This document shows positions 17,129 through 25,934 of a DNA stretch of 64,000 nt, in pieces. The stretch comes from Bacillus sp. sid0103 (lineage in GTDB: Bacteria > Bacillota > Bacilli > Bacillales_B > DSM-18226). The notes below the pieces were generated by a model. It was not told the DNA's origin. It did not search any database and saw only the letters and a list, made by a program, of their open reading frames with translations. Each line of letters opens with the position of its first letter. Within the stretch, counting starts at the first letter, position 1. A program made the position numbers and the translations under genes. The stretch covers positions 20,393 through 84,392 of the forward strand of contig NZ_JAHUWN010000027.1 in assembly GCF_019219025.1 (NCBI RefSeq). Direction: 5' to 3'.

Positions 17129-17809
17129 ATGGGTTATATTGTTTATTTTATTCTAATCATGATAATTCCAATATTTGTGCAGATGTATTTAAGAAATACC
17201 TATTCGAAATTTTTAAAAGTGGGAGCCTCTGCAGGATTAACAGGAGCCCAAGCAGCTAGAAGAATCTTAAATGAACACGGTTTGTACGATGTTTCCGTCG
17301 AAGAAGTCAGAGGTCACTTATCGGACCACTATGATCCAAGAAGTCGTTGTGTTAGACTTTCCTCGACGAATTACCATGGCACTTCCATTGCAGCAATTTC
17401 TGTTGCGATTCACGAGGTTGGACACTGTCTCCAGCAAAAAGATGGATATGTCCCATTACGTGTTAGACATGCATTAGTACCTGTGGCGAATATCGGCTCG
17501 AATTTTTCATTTATCTTAATTTTAATTGGTGTCCTCCTATCATCTGCCAACCTTTTATTACTTGGAATCATAGCTATGGGCGCGGCCGTACTATTTCAGG
17601 TGGTTACCTTGCCTGTTGAATTCAATGCGAGTTCTAGAGCGCTGAATGTAATGGTTGGTTCGGGTCTGATCAGAAATGATGAAGAGTATCGTGCAAAGAA
17701 AGTACTCAATGCTGCTGCCTTAACATATGTGGCTGCAACAGTAGTAGCCGTTGCGGAGTTACTTCGTTTTGTTCTTATGTTTACTGGTATGCAAAATGAT
17801 GAGGATTAA
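17129..17809 (+). CDS. yugP: YugP-like membrane zinc metallopeptidase
   Basis: A 226-residue membrane protein of the neutral zinc metallopeptidase family (Peptidase_Zn). An N-terminal membrane segment is followed by the zinc-binding VAIHEVGHCLQ (HExxH form), then two or three hydrophobic segments and a C-terminal one. Length agrees with the Bacillus YugP family. The ATG has AAGGAG nine bases upstream. It stands alone between the kinase and a phosphatase gene. The physiological substrate is unknown, and the symbol rests on family resemblance. Confidence 0.85.
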   Translation: MGYIVYFILIMIIPIFVQMYLRNTYSKFLKVGASAGLTGAQAARRILNEHGLYDVSVEEVRGHLSDHYDPRSRCVRLSSTNYHGTSIAAISVAIHEVGHCLQQKDGYVPLRVRHALVPVANIGSNFSFILILIGVLLSSANLLLLGIIAMGAAVLFQVVTLPVEFNASSRALNVMVGSGLIRNDEEYRAKKVLNAAALTYVAATVVAVAELLRFVLMFTGMQNDED

Positions 17810-18128
17810 AAATTAAAACCGCCATCCTATAATGGGATGGTGGAAATATCTTTAATCTGTTTACATAATATTGTTATTGTCAAATAAATATGATTTATCA
17901 TATTCATTTGAACTATTTCAGATCTAAACTGGTTCGATGGTTTGAAATACGGAGCGGCAACAGGAAATTTGCAAAAAAAATTCAACGTTCACCTGCGTTA
18001 AAGATGCATATCATTATTCCTTCATGTATAATGAAAACCCACTCAGATACCCTTTAAGTTCAAACATGGTATACTGTGCTATAGAATAATGGCTTATAAA
18101 GTGAGAATGCATCATAGGAGTGTGTTTT
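17810..18128. other. Intergenic stretch, no gene seen
   Basis: After the yugP stop there is one imperfect hairpin (17819-17843); the rest is AT-rich with no coding potential. The promoter of the next gene should be near 18060-18110. Confidence 0.5.
17819..17843 (+). terminator. Weak terminator-like hairpin after yugP
   Basis: CCGCCATCC pairs with GGATGGTGG (one G-U wobble) around TATAATG. Only a poor T-run follows, so termination may be incomplete. Confidence 0.4.
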
Positions 18129-18908
18129 ATGAATTACAAAGTTGTCATCTTAGATATAGACGGAACCATCCTCCCGCATGGAAAAACACTTAGTCACGCC
18201 ACAAAGGATGCCATCCAGCGGTTAAAGGAGAAACAAATGAAAGTGGTAATTGCCACTGGGAGAGCACCATATTTTACAGAGTCGATTCTTCAAGAAACCG
18301 GAGTCGATTCGATGGTCTTTTTTAATGGTTCCTATGCCTACCATGAAGGAAAAGAAATATACAAAAGTGCCATTGAGAAACCTGTATTAGAGAAAGTTCA
18401 TCAATTGTCTAATGATTTTCAACATCCTCTTACCTATTTGAGCAAAACAAGTTTTAAAGCAACCGACCTAAGCCATCCATTTGTTTTGGAAGCCTACCAG
18501 CATGATCCATGGAAGCCTGAGCTTGCTCCGCCGCAATTTTGGACTGACCAAGAAATTTATCAATTGTTTCTTCATTGTGATGTTGAGGAAGAACAGCATT
18601 ATCAAACAAAGGTTCCGGAACTAGATTTCCGCCGATGGAGTTCAGGTGCTCGAACCTGTGATGTGAATTTGTCAAATTCAAACAAGGCTGTTGGTCTCAG
18701 TAAACTATTAGAAAAGCTTGGGATTGCTCCTAATGAAGCAGTTGCCTTTGGGGATGGATTAAATGATATGGAAATGCTGTCTTTGGTCGGAATGGGCGTC
18801 GCAATGGGAAATGCCCGCGAAGAGTTAAAAAAAGTGGCCAATATGGTGACCCTCTCAGCAGAAGAAGACGGTGTCCGCTATGGATTAGAGCGCCTCGGTT
18901 TAATTTGA
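18129..18908 (+). CDS. HAD-superfamily Cof-type phosphatase
   Basis: A 259-residue cytosolic phosphatase of the Cof/YkrA subgroup. Motif I is ILDIDGTIL, motif II VIATGRAP and the Asp-rich motif IV AFGDGLNDMEML; a cap domain of ~100 residues lies between. The start is the ATG at 18129 with TAGGAG eight bases upstream, rather than the in-frame GTG at 18120. Substrates are usually sugar phosphates or cofactors such as FMN/PLP; none can be chosen here. A GNAT gene follows 57 bases later on the same strand and may be co-transcribed. Confidence 0.93.
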   Translation: MNYKVVILDIDGTILPHGKTLSHATKDAIQRLKEKQMKVVIATGRAPYFTESILQETGVDSMVFFNGSYAYHEGKEIYKSAIEKPVLEKVHQLSNDFQHPLTYLSKTSFKATDLSHPFVLEAYQHDPWKPELAPPQFWTDQEIYQLFLHCDVEEEQHYQTKVPELDFRRWSSGARTCDVNLSNSNKAVGLSKLLEKLGIAPNEAVAFGDGLNDMEMLSLVGMGVAMGNAREELKKVANMVTLSAEEDGVRYGLERLGLI

Positions 18909-18965
18909 ACGGAGTGCTCTTTTCTGATTTCAATATTGCAATTGGGAGATAAGGAGTGGGAGAAA

Positions 18966-19499
18966 ATGAATTTATCTTATGAAGTGATCTCGGATGAAGA
19001 AATAGAAAAATGCCGAGATTTATGCAATGAACTGATGGCTTTTCAAAAGTCGAGAGCGTACATAACACCAGAATTGTTTGATAGCATGAATTTTGACACC
19101 CGGATGGTTCCTTCCATAAATAGCGCCATTCACAATTATATTGTGATCGTAAAAGACGGGGATCAAAGCGTTGGGTATGTATATTCCAATATCTCTCCCA
19201 AAGAGGCCTATTCCAATGACTTTGCCACTTTTTTTGACCTTTCTTCGGTAGGAAGGCAGAATGTAGGTTGTTTATCGCAATTTTATATTAAGGAAGAATA
19301 CCGCAAGTACGGGGTTGGTTCTAAACTTTTCAAGATGTCGATGGAATGGTTAAATCAATTTGATGAGGTTGAAGATTATTTTATATTTGTCTCTAATGGA
19401 AATAATGACGCGCTGGAATTTTATAAACGCAAAGGATTTTCTGTAAGCCATGAGATTTTGGATGGATTTATAACTGTTTTACGAAGCAAAAAGCAATAA
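18966..19499 (+). CDS. GNAT-family N-acetyltransferase
   Basis: A 177-residue acetyltransferase starting at the ATG at 18966 (AAGGAG nine bases upstream; a TTG ten codons earlier is less likely). The acetyl-CoA-binding core is visible as LSQFYIKEEYRKYGVGSKLF, and the last strands as NNDALEFYKRKGFSV. Acceptor unknown. A strong bidirectional terminator follows. Confidence 0.9.
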   Translation: MNLSYEVISDEEIEKCRDLCNELMAFQKSRAYITPELFDSMNFDTRMVPSINSAIHNYIVIVKDGDQSVGYVYSNISPKEAYSNDFATFFDLSSVGRQNVGCLSQFYIKEEYRKYGVGSKLFKMSMEWLNQFDEVEDYFIFVSNGNNDALEFYKRKGFSVSHEILDGFITVLRSKKQ

Positions 19500-19500
19500 T

Positions 19501-19548
19501 AAAAGCTTGTAGGATATGTCCATATGGACTTATATCTACAAGCTTTTT
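19501..19548. terminator. Bidirectional terminator
   Basis: AAAAGCTTGTAG pairs with CTACAAGCTTTT. The loop itself contains the palindrome GTCCATATGGAC. It separates the GNAT gene from the convergent 19575-19880 gene. Confidence 0.85.
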
Positions 19549-19574
19549 ATATGTATTGAACGTCTTTTTAATTT

Positions 19575-19880
19575 TCACATCCATTCCTCAGCGATGGAGC
19601 TGTTATCAGCAATCGTGAAGGCTGCATTGGTGATGGCTTGTGCTAATGTATCGCCTGTCTCACATATGTTATTAAAGCGAACTTCGGAGTCCCCATTGGT
19701 TGTATAGGTGAACCCGAAATCCTTTAACTTTTCAACGATGAGCATCGCATGGTCAAGATTTTGCTCTGGTTGAAAATCAGCAACAGGAATGAATGTCCCC
19801 GTTTCATAATCGAACCATCTGTCCCATCTATTTAACTTCCAACCTAGTATTCTACGAGCAATAATTTCTACTTGGTTCAT
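19575..19880 (-). CDS. Phage ABA sandwich domain-like small protein
   Basis: A 101-residue protein resembling the phage-type ABA sandwich family (VARRxxGWK at the start, then FQPEQNLDHAMLIVEKL, FGFTYTTNG and AQAITNAAF). These proteins are widespread in Bacillus phages and prophage remnants. No other phage gene is nearby, so it is probably a domesticated or orphan cargo gene. Function is unknown. Confidence 0.75.
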   Translation of the reverse strand: MNQVEIIARRILGWKLNRWDRWFDYETGTFIPVADFQPEQNLDHAMLIVEKLKDFGFTYTTNGDSEVRFNNICETGDTLAQAITNAAFTIADNSSIAEEWM

Positions 19881-19999
19881 TTCTTTCTGTCTCCTTTTCT
19901 CTGTATGTGATTATTTTACCATTTTCATCGAGCCGGCCCTGCAAAATCATTTTCAATTTAATGACACTTCTTTGTGTTTGTACTAGTTGTATCTTTACT

Positions 20000-20782
20000 T
20001 TAGATGACAGGATTAGTGCCGATGATGACCGTGGCGTCCAATTCATCATTTCTGGTTGCTTTCGGGATCAGCCCGTTATGAGAAAAAATTTCAAAGGTTT
20101 GGGTTGCTTGTTGTTCGCTCGTTTCTACCAAAAGGTGCCCTCCTGGAGCTAACCAGAGAGGTGCTTCTTTCGCTAACATACGCTGTAGGTCAAGTCCGTC
20201 TTTTCCTCCGTCAAGGGCCAGTTTTGGTTCATATATGCGAGCCTCCCGAGGAAGCAACTTGATGGACTCGGTAGGTACGTAAGGAGCATTTGCAACTATG
20301 ATTTTCACACGGCCTTGAAGGGAACAGGGTAGAGCTTTATACAAATCTCCTTGAAAAACGTGGCCACCGAAAGCTGATATGTTGCCGCCAGCACAGCGTA
20401 CCGCAGCGGGGTCGAGGTCAACAGAGTATAACACTACTTGGCCTAAAGTTGCTGCAAGTGCAGCACCTACAGCTCCTGACCCGCAACACATATCAACAAC
20501 GATATCCCCTAAACAAGTAAGCGTTTGTGCCTGGCGGACAAGAAACTCTGTTCGTTGGCGAGGCACGAAGACTTCCGAGTCTATCTTTATCCTCAGACCA
20601 CAGAATTCTGTGTACCCAATAACGTGTTCAACTGGTAATCCCCCGACTCGCATTTCGACCATTTTCTTAAGTTCATCCATTGTCTGTGCTTCAGAAATAA
20701 GAAGTAGAGCCTCTTCTTCTGCAAAGACACAACCAGAGGTACGGAGCCTATGAATTATTTTTTCGACAGTTTGGTCATCCAT
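20000..20782 (-). CDS. PrmC/HemK-related protein glutamine N5-methyltransferase (PrmC_rel_meth type)
   Basis: A 260-residue SAM-dependent methyltransferase paralogous to PrmC. It has an N-terminal helical domain (VGGLPVEHVIGYTEFCG), the SAM site VVDMCCGSGAVGAALA, and NAPYVPT where PrmC has NPPY. I recall that as the usual form in a PrmC-related group common in actinobacteria. The C-terminal LAPGGHLLVETSEQQA also fits that group. I chose the ATG at 20782, where homology seems to begin; a TTG at 20848 is possible and neither has a good ribosome binding site. The methyl acceptor is unknown. Confidence 0.82.
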   Translation of the reverse strand: MDDQTVEKIIHRLRTSGCVFAEEEALLLISEAQTMDELKKMVEMRVGGLPVEHVIGYTEFCGLRIKIDSEVFVPRQRTEFLVRQAQTLTCLGDIVVDMCCGSGAVGAALAATLGQVVLYSVDLDPAAVRCAGGNISAFGGHVFQGDLYKALPCSLQGRVKIIVANAPYVPTESIKLLPREARIYEPKLALDGGKDGLDLQRMLAKEAPLWLAPGGHLLVETSEQQATQTFEIFSHNGLIPKATRNDELDATVIIGTNPVI

Positions 20783-20889
20783 ATAGAATTTAAATTGCTT
20801 TACTATAAATACCACCCATTCTTTCCCTATAAGTTGTGCAAATATCAATTCAATAAAACACTGTCTAGGACCTTTTATATTTTCTGGTT

Positions 20890-21220
20890 TCGGTAAAATA
20901 AGAGGCTCTTTTATTACCCCCCTCTAATAATTATTCCGTTTCGGTAAAATAAGACGCCCCTTTTTTACCCTACCATATTAAATCAACTAACTTCGGTAAG
21001 ATAACCGACTCTTTCTTACCTTACCACATCAAATCAGCTCGCTTCATTAAAATAAGACGACTCTTTCTTACCCTACCACATCAAATCAGCTCGCTTCGAT
21101 AAAATAAGACGACTCTTTCTTACCCTACCACATCAAATCAACTCGCTTCGGTAAAATAAGACGACTCTTTCTTACCCTACCACATCAAATCAACTCGCTT
21201 CGGTAAAATAGACGCACTCT
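20890..21220. repeat. 52-bp tandem repeat array A (about 6 units)
   Basis: Units begin CTTCGGTAAAATAAG and continue CTTACCCTACCACATC. Successive clear copies start at 21146 and 21198, exactly 52 bases apart. Within a unit GGTA...TAAGA can pair with TCTTA...TACC around a symmetric 3x3 internal loop. Copies degenerate toward 20890 and after 21220. This fills the 435-base gap between the methyltransferase and cysteine desulfurase genes. Confidence 0.85.
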
Positions 21221-21247
21221 CTAAGCCTAGTTACCCCACAGAAAAAA

Positions 21248-21270
21248 GGACTACCTGCGATAAGTAGTCC
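21248..21270 (-). terminator. Terminator of the cysteine desulfurase unit
   Basis: GGACTAC and GTAGTCC with a 9-base loop, followed on the minus strand by a run of Ts. Confidence 0.8.
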
Positions 21271-21283
21271 CTTAGCCTTTGTT

Positions 21284-22399
21284 TTACAATATCCCTTTTA
21301 ACAGTTCCACCACTTGATCAATTTCATCTTTAGTCGTATCCCTGCCTAAACTAAAGCGAATAGCACCCATTCCAATTTCTTCAGGAACATCCATCACCTT
21401 TAAAACCGGTGATAATTCAATACTGCCGGCATGACATGCTGAGCCATTGGATGCAGCTAGTTGAGGAATCGCATTTAACAGATCTTGACCTACTTTTCTA
21501 ACAAAACTGACATTCAATGTATTCGGGAGACGGTCCTCCGGATGGCCATTCAATACTACTAGTTCCCCGAACGCATCTTTTAATCGCGACCAAAAATACT
21601 CGGTCAATTCCTTTACTAGAAAATTTCCTATATATTGCTCTGCTAGTTCACAGGCCTTACCTAAACCTACCGCCAGTAAAGTATTTTCTGTACCTGCCCG
21701 AAGACCAAATTCATGCCCCGCTCCATGGATGAGAGGTTCGAGCTGAATTCCCTCTCTGATATACAACGCACCAATTCCTTTTGGTGCATAGAGTTTATGG
21801 CCAGCAATTGTAAGCATATCCACATTCAATTCATCCACCTTCACACGGACTTTTCCAACCGATTGGGAAGCATCCGTATGAAAAACGATCCCATGCTTTT
21901 TAGCTATCTCCCCAATTTCCTTGATCGGCTGCAGGGTACCTGTTTCATTGTTGGAGTGCATAATCGAAATCAGAATGGTTTCTTTTGTAATAGCTTTTTT
22001 TATTTCTTCTAGTGTAACCTTCCCATACCGGTCAACGTCTACATATGTGACCTTTGCCCCAAATTGTTCAAGAAATTTGCAAGGATTCATTATCGCAGGA
22101 TGTTCAATTTTAGAAGTAATGATATGATTACCTTTATGCCGATTTTTAAAATAAAAACCCTTTATCGCAAGATTGTTGGCTTCACTTCCCCCGCTTGTAA
22201 AAATAACTTCTTTTGGGGAACAGTCAATTAATTCGGCCACCTGTACTCGGGCTTGATGTAATATATTTTTCACCGGTAACCCTGCCCAATGTAAGGCCGA
22301 CGGATTCCCATAAAAATGCTCCAGGAGCGGCTTCATCGTTTCGGCTACTTCAGGTGCTATCGGTGTACTGGCATTGTAATCAAGATAAATTTTTTCCAT
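21284..22399 (-). CDS. Cysteine desulfurase (NifS/IscS family)
   Basis: A 371-residue PLP enzyme that removes sulfur from cysteine as a persulfide. It has the N-terminal YLDYNASTP, the cofactor segment FTSGGSEANNLAIKG, the PLP lysine in TIAGHKLYAPKG and the active-site Cys loop NGSACHAGS. Length matches the family. No iron-sulfur scaffold or thiI gene is beside it. The partner is a 22-base-upstream amidotransferase-like gene. Cysteine desulfurases can also supply selenium, which is of interest given the peroxiredoxin at 37.4 kb (inference). Confidence 0.94.
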   Translation of the reverse strand: MEKIYLDYNASTPIAPEVAETMKPLLEHFYGNPSALHWAGLPVKNILHQARVQVAELIDCSPKEVIFTSGGSEANNLAIKGFYFKNRHKGNHIITSKIEHPAIMNPCKFLEQFGAKVTYVDVDRYGKVTLEEIKKAITKETILISIMHSNNETGTLQPIKEIGEIAKKHGIVFHTDASQSVGKVRVKVDELNVDMLTIAGHKLYAPKGIGALYIREGIQLEPLIHGAGHEFGLRAGTENTLLAVGLGKACELAEQYIGNFLVKELTEYFWSRLKDAFGELVVLNGHPEDRLPNTLNVSFVRKVGQDLLNAIPQLAASNGSACHAGSIELSPVLKVMDVPEEIGMGAIRFSLGRDTTKDEIDQVVELLKGIL

Positions 22400-22420
22400 C
22401 CTATGACTCCTTCCTTCCCC

Positions 22421-23155
22421 TTAGATTGAAACTGGTACCTTTGCACTGCTGCTTATAAATTCTTTGAATAAATTGTTCATGGCAAGGTCTTTATTCGCCA
22501 TTGATTCAGGATGCCACTGAACACCGACCGTAAATGTGGTTGGATGGATATACTCAACCGCTTCAACGATCCCGTCAGATGATTGGGCAACGACACAAAG
22601 ATCATTGGCTACTTTATCGATTGCTTGATGATGCAGACTATTCACACGCACTCGTTCAGATCCAATGATTTCAAATAATTTACTATTTGTGGAGAGAGTC
22701 ACCCAGTGTGTATCCCTACTTCTCTCTATTTTTTGTGAATGTTGAATTGAATCATTGACTTGACTCGGGATGTCCTGGATTAACGTCCCGCCAAGGGCGA
22801 CATTCAAAATTTGAACACCTCTGCAAATGGCAAGCAGTGGGATGTTGTTTTCAAGTGCATATTTCACGATTGCAATTTCTGCCAAGTCCCTCTCCGGTGT
22901 TGTTGGACCTAAATTGTGATGTGGCTCCTGACCAAAAAGGTTTGGATCAACGTCCTCTCCCCCGCTGAGGATAATTCCGTCGCATAATGCAAGCGTTTCT
23001 ATTGATATCTCAGGGTTAATGTAGGGAAGGATAATCGGTACTCCCCCATTGGCAGCAACACTTTTATGATAATCATGGTGCACATAGACACCTTCCATAA
23101 ATTCGTTATGTTTCACATAGGCACCTGTTATGCCAATAATTGGTTTCTTGTTCAA
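22421..23155 (-). CDS. Gamma-glutamyl-gamma-aminobutyrate hydrolase family protein (class I amidotransferase fold)
   Basis: A 244-residue peptidase C26/PuuD-like hydrolase. The nucleophile elbow is LAICRGVQILNVALGG (Cys), the catalytic His-x-Glu is in VQWHPES, and the start PIIGITGAY is family-typical. The start codon is TTG at 23155 with GGGGGAAG upstream. It lies 21 bases before the cysteine desulfurase gene, forming a two-gene unit. It probably cleaves a gamma-glutamyl amide; which one is not clear. Confidence 0.9.
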   Translation of the reverse strand: MNKKPIIGITGAYVKHNEFMEGVYVHHDYHKSVAANGGVPIILPYINPEISIETLALCDGIILSGGEDVDPNLFGQEPHHNLGPTTPERDLAEIAIVKYALENNIPLLAICRGVQILNVALGGTLIQDIPSQVNDSIQHSQKIERSRDTHWVTLSTNSKLFEIIGSERVRVNSLHHQAIDKVANDLCVVAQSSDGIVEAVEYIHPTTFTVGVQWHPESMANKDLAMNNLFKEFISSSAKVPVSI

Positions 23156-23353
23156 ATTTCTTCCCCCTTAAACTTTGTAACACTATCATCATAATTCTAA
23201 CACATTCATACGATAAGTTATTATTTTTGAAGGTGTCCATCCTTCAAATCCAAATTTCTTCAAAAAAATTTACATAATCTTTATTCGAACTTCATAGATT
23301 ACTATGTATGGCAACCATACAATTATTTTAGATTGGAAAAGGATGGAGATAAA

Positions 23354-23533
23354 ATGGAGTATGTTCTTTACAATGGCAAGAAATACTTAATTCTTTATAA
23401 GTACACTTCGGGATATTGCGAAATTAAGGAAGTAGATAGTCTACATAATATACAATTGGTTCATTCATCAGAATTAACGGACCTAAACTAATAAAAGCTG
23501 GAAAAGGTAATCTAACCTTTTTCAGCTTTTTTT
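23354..23533 (+). CDS. Small hypothetical protein, possibly frameshifted
   Basis: An ATG at 23354 with GGATGGAG upstream opens 59 codons starting MEYVLYNGKKYLILYKYTSG. As written, the frame runs through the downstream terminator hairpin and stops at 23531-23533, which is unusual. Removing one T near 23459-23462 would give a 45-residue protein ending at TAA 23490, just before the hairpin. So either the tail is read-through or a one-base insertion has occurred. I do not recognise the family. Its Tyr/Lys-rich start looks coding. Confidence 0.45.
23495..23530 (+). terminator. Terminator of the small gene at 23354
   Basis: AAAGCTGGAAAAGGT and ACCTTTTTCAGCTTT form a near-perfect stem followed by Ts. 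Confidence 0.8.
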
Positions 23534-23536
23534 GAT

Positions 23537-24334
23537 TTAACAGGCTGATACAATTGAAGAGATGATATGCCGAGAATCCCATTGCCCATCTGAAAAAGCA
23601 ATAATGGGGTACTTTTTTGGAAAAAGCATTTGAGTAATCTCATCTATGGAGCGCCCTTCATTGTAGAGATTTTCCACTTCGCCAGAAAGATTTTCAAGAT
23701 AATCTAACTTTTGCTTCATCCTGCTTTTACCATCCTCAATATACCCACTATGCGCACAGTACAGCGACTGAAAATCATAGGTGAGCAGTGTACGTAATGA
23801 ATGGATAATCACAGGGATCGATTCGCTGTCCATAATGACTTTCGTTCGTGTTGTTACGAATAAATCACCCGAAAATAATCGGCCTGATTCTTCATGAAAG
23901 AATGAGACATGATCATCGGCATGTCCAGGTGTATAGATCACTTTCCATTCTTGATTGCGGGATTGAACTTTTTCCCCAAGCGGTAAGGCATCAAAGGGCG
24001 TCCGTACTCCCCAGGTAAGTTGTCGGTACTTTGGATAGGGACAATGCTGATTACAAATAGGAATACCGTTTGGATGGACATAGATTGGAACATGCTTATG
24101 CTTTTGAATCCATGGCGCTAGACCGGAATGGTCTTCATGGCTATGCGTTAACGTGACCAAATCAATACTTTGCTGCTCATAAATTGGGATTAGTTCTGAT
24201 TCAAGACATTGGGTTCCTGTATCAATTAGCATTCCATCAACCAAAAAAGAATAAACCGTTCCTAATTTGAGACCAGCGCTTTGAACATTCCCCTCAATAC
24301 ATAAAACTTCTTCATTCGTAAACACGTTTATCAT
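23537..24334 (-). CDS. MBL-fold metallo-hydrolase
   Basis: A 265-residue metallo-beta-lactamase-fold hydrolase starting at the ATG at 24334; an upstream in-frame start would add 26 unlikely residues. The metal site is seen as TLTHSHEDHSGL, then VIYTPGHADDHVSFF, RLFSGDLFV (Asp) and YCAHSGYIEDG (His). This is the glyoxalase II/lactonase-like layout; the actual substrate is unknown. It stands alone. Confidence 0.92.
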   Translation of the reverse strand: MINVFTNEEVLCIEGNVQSAGLKLGTVYSFLVDGMLIDTGTQCLESELIPIYEQQSIDLVTLTHSHEDHSGLAPWIQKHKHVPIYVHPNGIPICNQHCPYPKYRQLTWGVRTPFDALPLGEKVQSRNQEWKVIYTPGHADDHVSFFHEESGRLFSGDLFVTTRTKVIMDSESIPVIIHSLRTLLTYDFQSLYCAHSGYIEDGKSRMKQKLDYLENLSGEVENLYNEGRSIDEITQMLFPKKYPIIAFSDGQWDSRHIISSIVSAC

Positions 24335-24498
24335 AATTGAGACCTGCACCTCTCTTTTTTTAATTTTCCGAATATTTAATATAACTGTATCGAAAAATGA
24401 ATGAATAATCAATCATATTTTCCTGAAGAAAATTAATCCTATTTATGAATATTTGGCCACATTTTCTCAAATTATATGAAGAAAAAGGTGGGTTACTC

Positions 24499-24735
24499 AT
24501 GAATAATTGGCATCTCATTTTAGCTGGAGCTGTATTGTTAATCTTAATCGTTGGTTTAGTTGTTACTTTAGGTACAGGAAGAATGGTTAGTACTAAATCG
24601 GGGGAATTCGATACACAAATCAATGAGGGCACACAACGACATCCTTATTTACTAAATCCGGTGTTTCTTGTCTGGATTATCGCAATGACAGCTATCATAA
24701 TTTATATCATCTATCTAGGCTTTAATTACTATTGA
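24499..24735 (+). CDS. Small two-helix membrane protein, unknown function
   Basis: 78 residues from the ATG at 24499 (AAGGTGGG seven bases upstream). Two hydrophobic helices (residues ~5-25 and ~55-75) are joined by a polar loop with TGRMVSTKSGEFD. I do not recognise a family. A strong terminator follows and the convergent DUF1292 gene lies beyond it. Confidence 0.72.
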   Translation: MNNWHLILAGAVLLILIVGLVVTLGTGRMVSTKSGEFDTQINEGTQRHPYLLNPVFLVWIIAMTAIIIYIIYLGFNYY

Positions 24736-24745
24736 TGCAAAAATC

Positions 24746-24791
24746 GAGCGAAAGGTTGTCCCGTTTTGTTAACTGGAACTACCTTTCGCTC
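24746..24791. terminator. Bidirectional terminator
   Basis: GAGCGAAAGGT pairs with ACCTTTCGCTC around a 24-base loop, between two convergent genes. Confidence 0.8.
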
Positions 24792-24797
24792 TTTGTC

Positions 24798-25052
24798 TTA
24801 TTCTGCCGGAGCATGTTCCACAGCGATTTGGTATGCATCCAATATCGCTTCACTTTCGGAGGGATCATTAATACCCACTAAATCTTGATTCCCTTCCACT
24901 CCTTCTATTTTCATGACGATGGTTTCATCCTTAGCCTTTAATAACGCATAGGATTCATCCTCCATATCAAATAATGCTTCTACAGCATAATCTTTAAGAT
25001 TACCGAGGTCATCTTCAATCGTTATATAATCACGTGGTTCATCACGTTTCAT
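24798..25052 (-). CDS. DUF1292 family protein
   Basis: An 84-residue acidic protein of the DUF1292 (YrzB-like) family: ITIEDDLGN, then DMEDESYALLKAKD and an acidic tail. Function of the family is unknown. The gene is monocistronic. Confidence 0.82.
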   Translation of the reverse strand: MKRDEPRDYITIEDDLGNLKDYAVEALFDMEDESYALLKAKDETIVMKIEGVEGNQDLVGINDPSESEAILDAYQIAVEHAPAE

Positions 25053-25220
25053 TATCTCTCACCTCATCAATATTGTCCCCTTAACGAAGTAAGTACAAGA
25101 TGGGAATATATTGTTATTACTATCTGGGAATAATAAAAAAGAGAAGTGATTATTTTAGCAGACAAAATAAATGAAGCAGTTACACCACAAATGCATAAGG
25201 AATTGATAAGTAATGTGGGT

Positions 25221-25724
25221 TTACCAAGAACATTGGTACAACAAATAGTGGGTTTCAAAATTGAAATTTTTAATGAGGGCTGCTAATAACTCCTGGGTCT
25301 CTTCTATTTCCCTGTAATAATAGGAATCATATGAGAGGTTTCCGAAAAAACAACCAGGTCTTGTTGGTAAAAAATTTATAGGGGGTTCTTTTTGTTGTAG
25401 AACTTGGAGGCATAAGTTGTTTAGGTCTTGTAAATTTTCCTTGGTCACTTCTTGCGAGAAACAAGGCTCATCTTCCCCATTATGGAGGTTTTCAACAAAC
25501 CAATTATGGATTTGATTGGCTTTTCGCCAGTAGGCCACTTCTTCATAAATACTCGACCAAGATGAATCATACTCCTTAAAATGTTTAATGTGCGGCTTCA
25601 GCTTTTCATAGATTTCATCTTGCTCTGCTTTATGCTTACCCATTTCTGCACTCGCTTTAACAATCTCGTCATAGCTCATCCCAGTGATCTTAGGTAAAGA
25701 AAATAAATACATATCCAGTCCCAT
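25221..25724 (-). CDS. Conserved hypothetical protein (MGLDMYL family)
   Basis: A 167-residue soluble protein starting MGLDMYLFSLPKI and ending HYLLYQCSW. It has the conserved EVAYWRKANQIHNWFV block, common in a small phage/Bacillus family of unknown function. The ATG has AAGGAG nine bases upstream. Codon use is ordinary. Confidence 0.8.
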   Translation of the reverse strand: MGLDMYLFSLPKITGMSYDEIVKASAEMGKHKAEQDEIYEKLKPHIKHFKEYDSSWSSIYEEVAYWRKANQIHNWFVENLHNGEDEPCFSQEVTKENLQDLNNLCLQVLQQKEPPINFLPTRPGCFFGNLSYDSYYYREIEETQELLAALIKNFNFETHYLLYQCSW

Positions 25725-25934
25725 TTTCTAACTCCTTTTTCTAATTTATTAGCTGTAAACATATAGTAATACATCCACTATTATCCTATCATAAAAAAAC
25801 TCCATCACTGCCTACTTCATATGAACAAATATTGAATTTTTCGACATTATTCTATATAAACTACTATTCTTTCTTGATAAAATGAAAATCAAATGAAGAA
25901 GGGGTTCATCCTTCAGAAAGAAAGAGGTTTAAAT

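Noticed and set aside
19852..20049. Minus-strand frame ending in a hydrophilic, coding-like stretch (GRLDENGKIITYREKETE) next to the phage-type gene.
   Set aside because: It overlaps the start of 19575-19880 and the end of the methyltransferase gene, and lacks a clear ribosome site. It may be a remnant; too weak to list.
20890..21220. Arrays A-C as CRISPR.
   Set aside because: Units are contiguous 52-bp tandem repeats without unique spacers, and no cas genes are present.
25146..25286. A 46-codon plus-strand frame starting GTG with fair coding look.
   Set aside because: No good ribosome site, a stop lies just before it, and its end overlaps the antisense of the 25221-25724 gene. I cannot support it as a gene.
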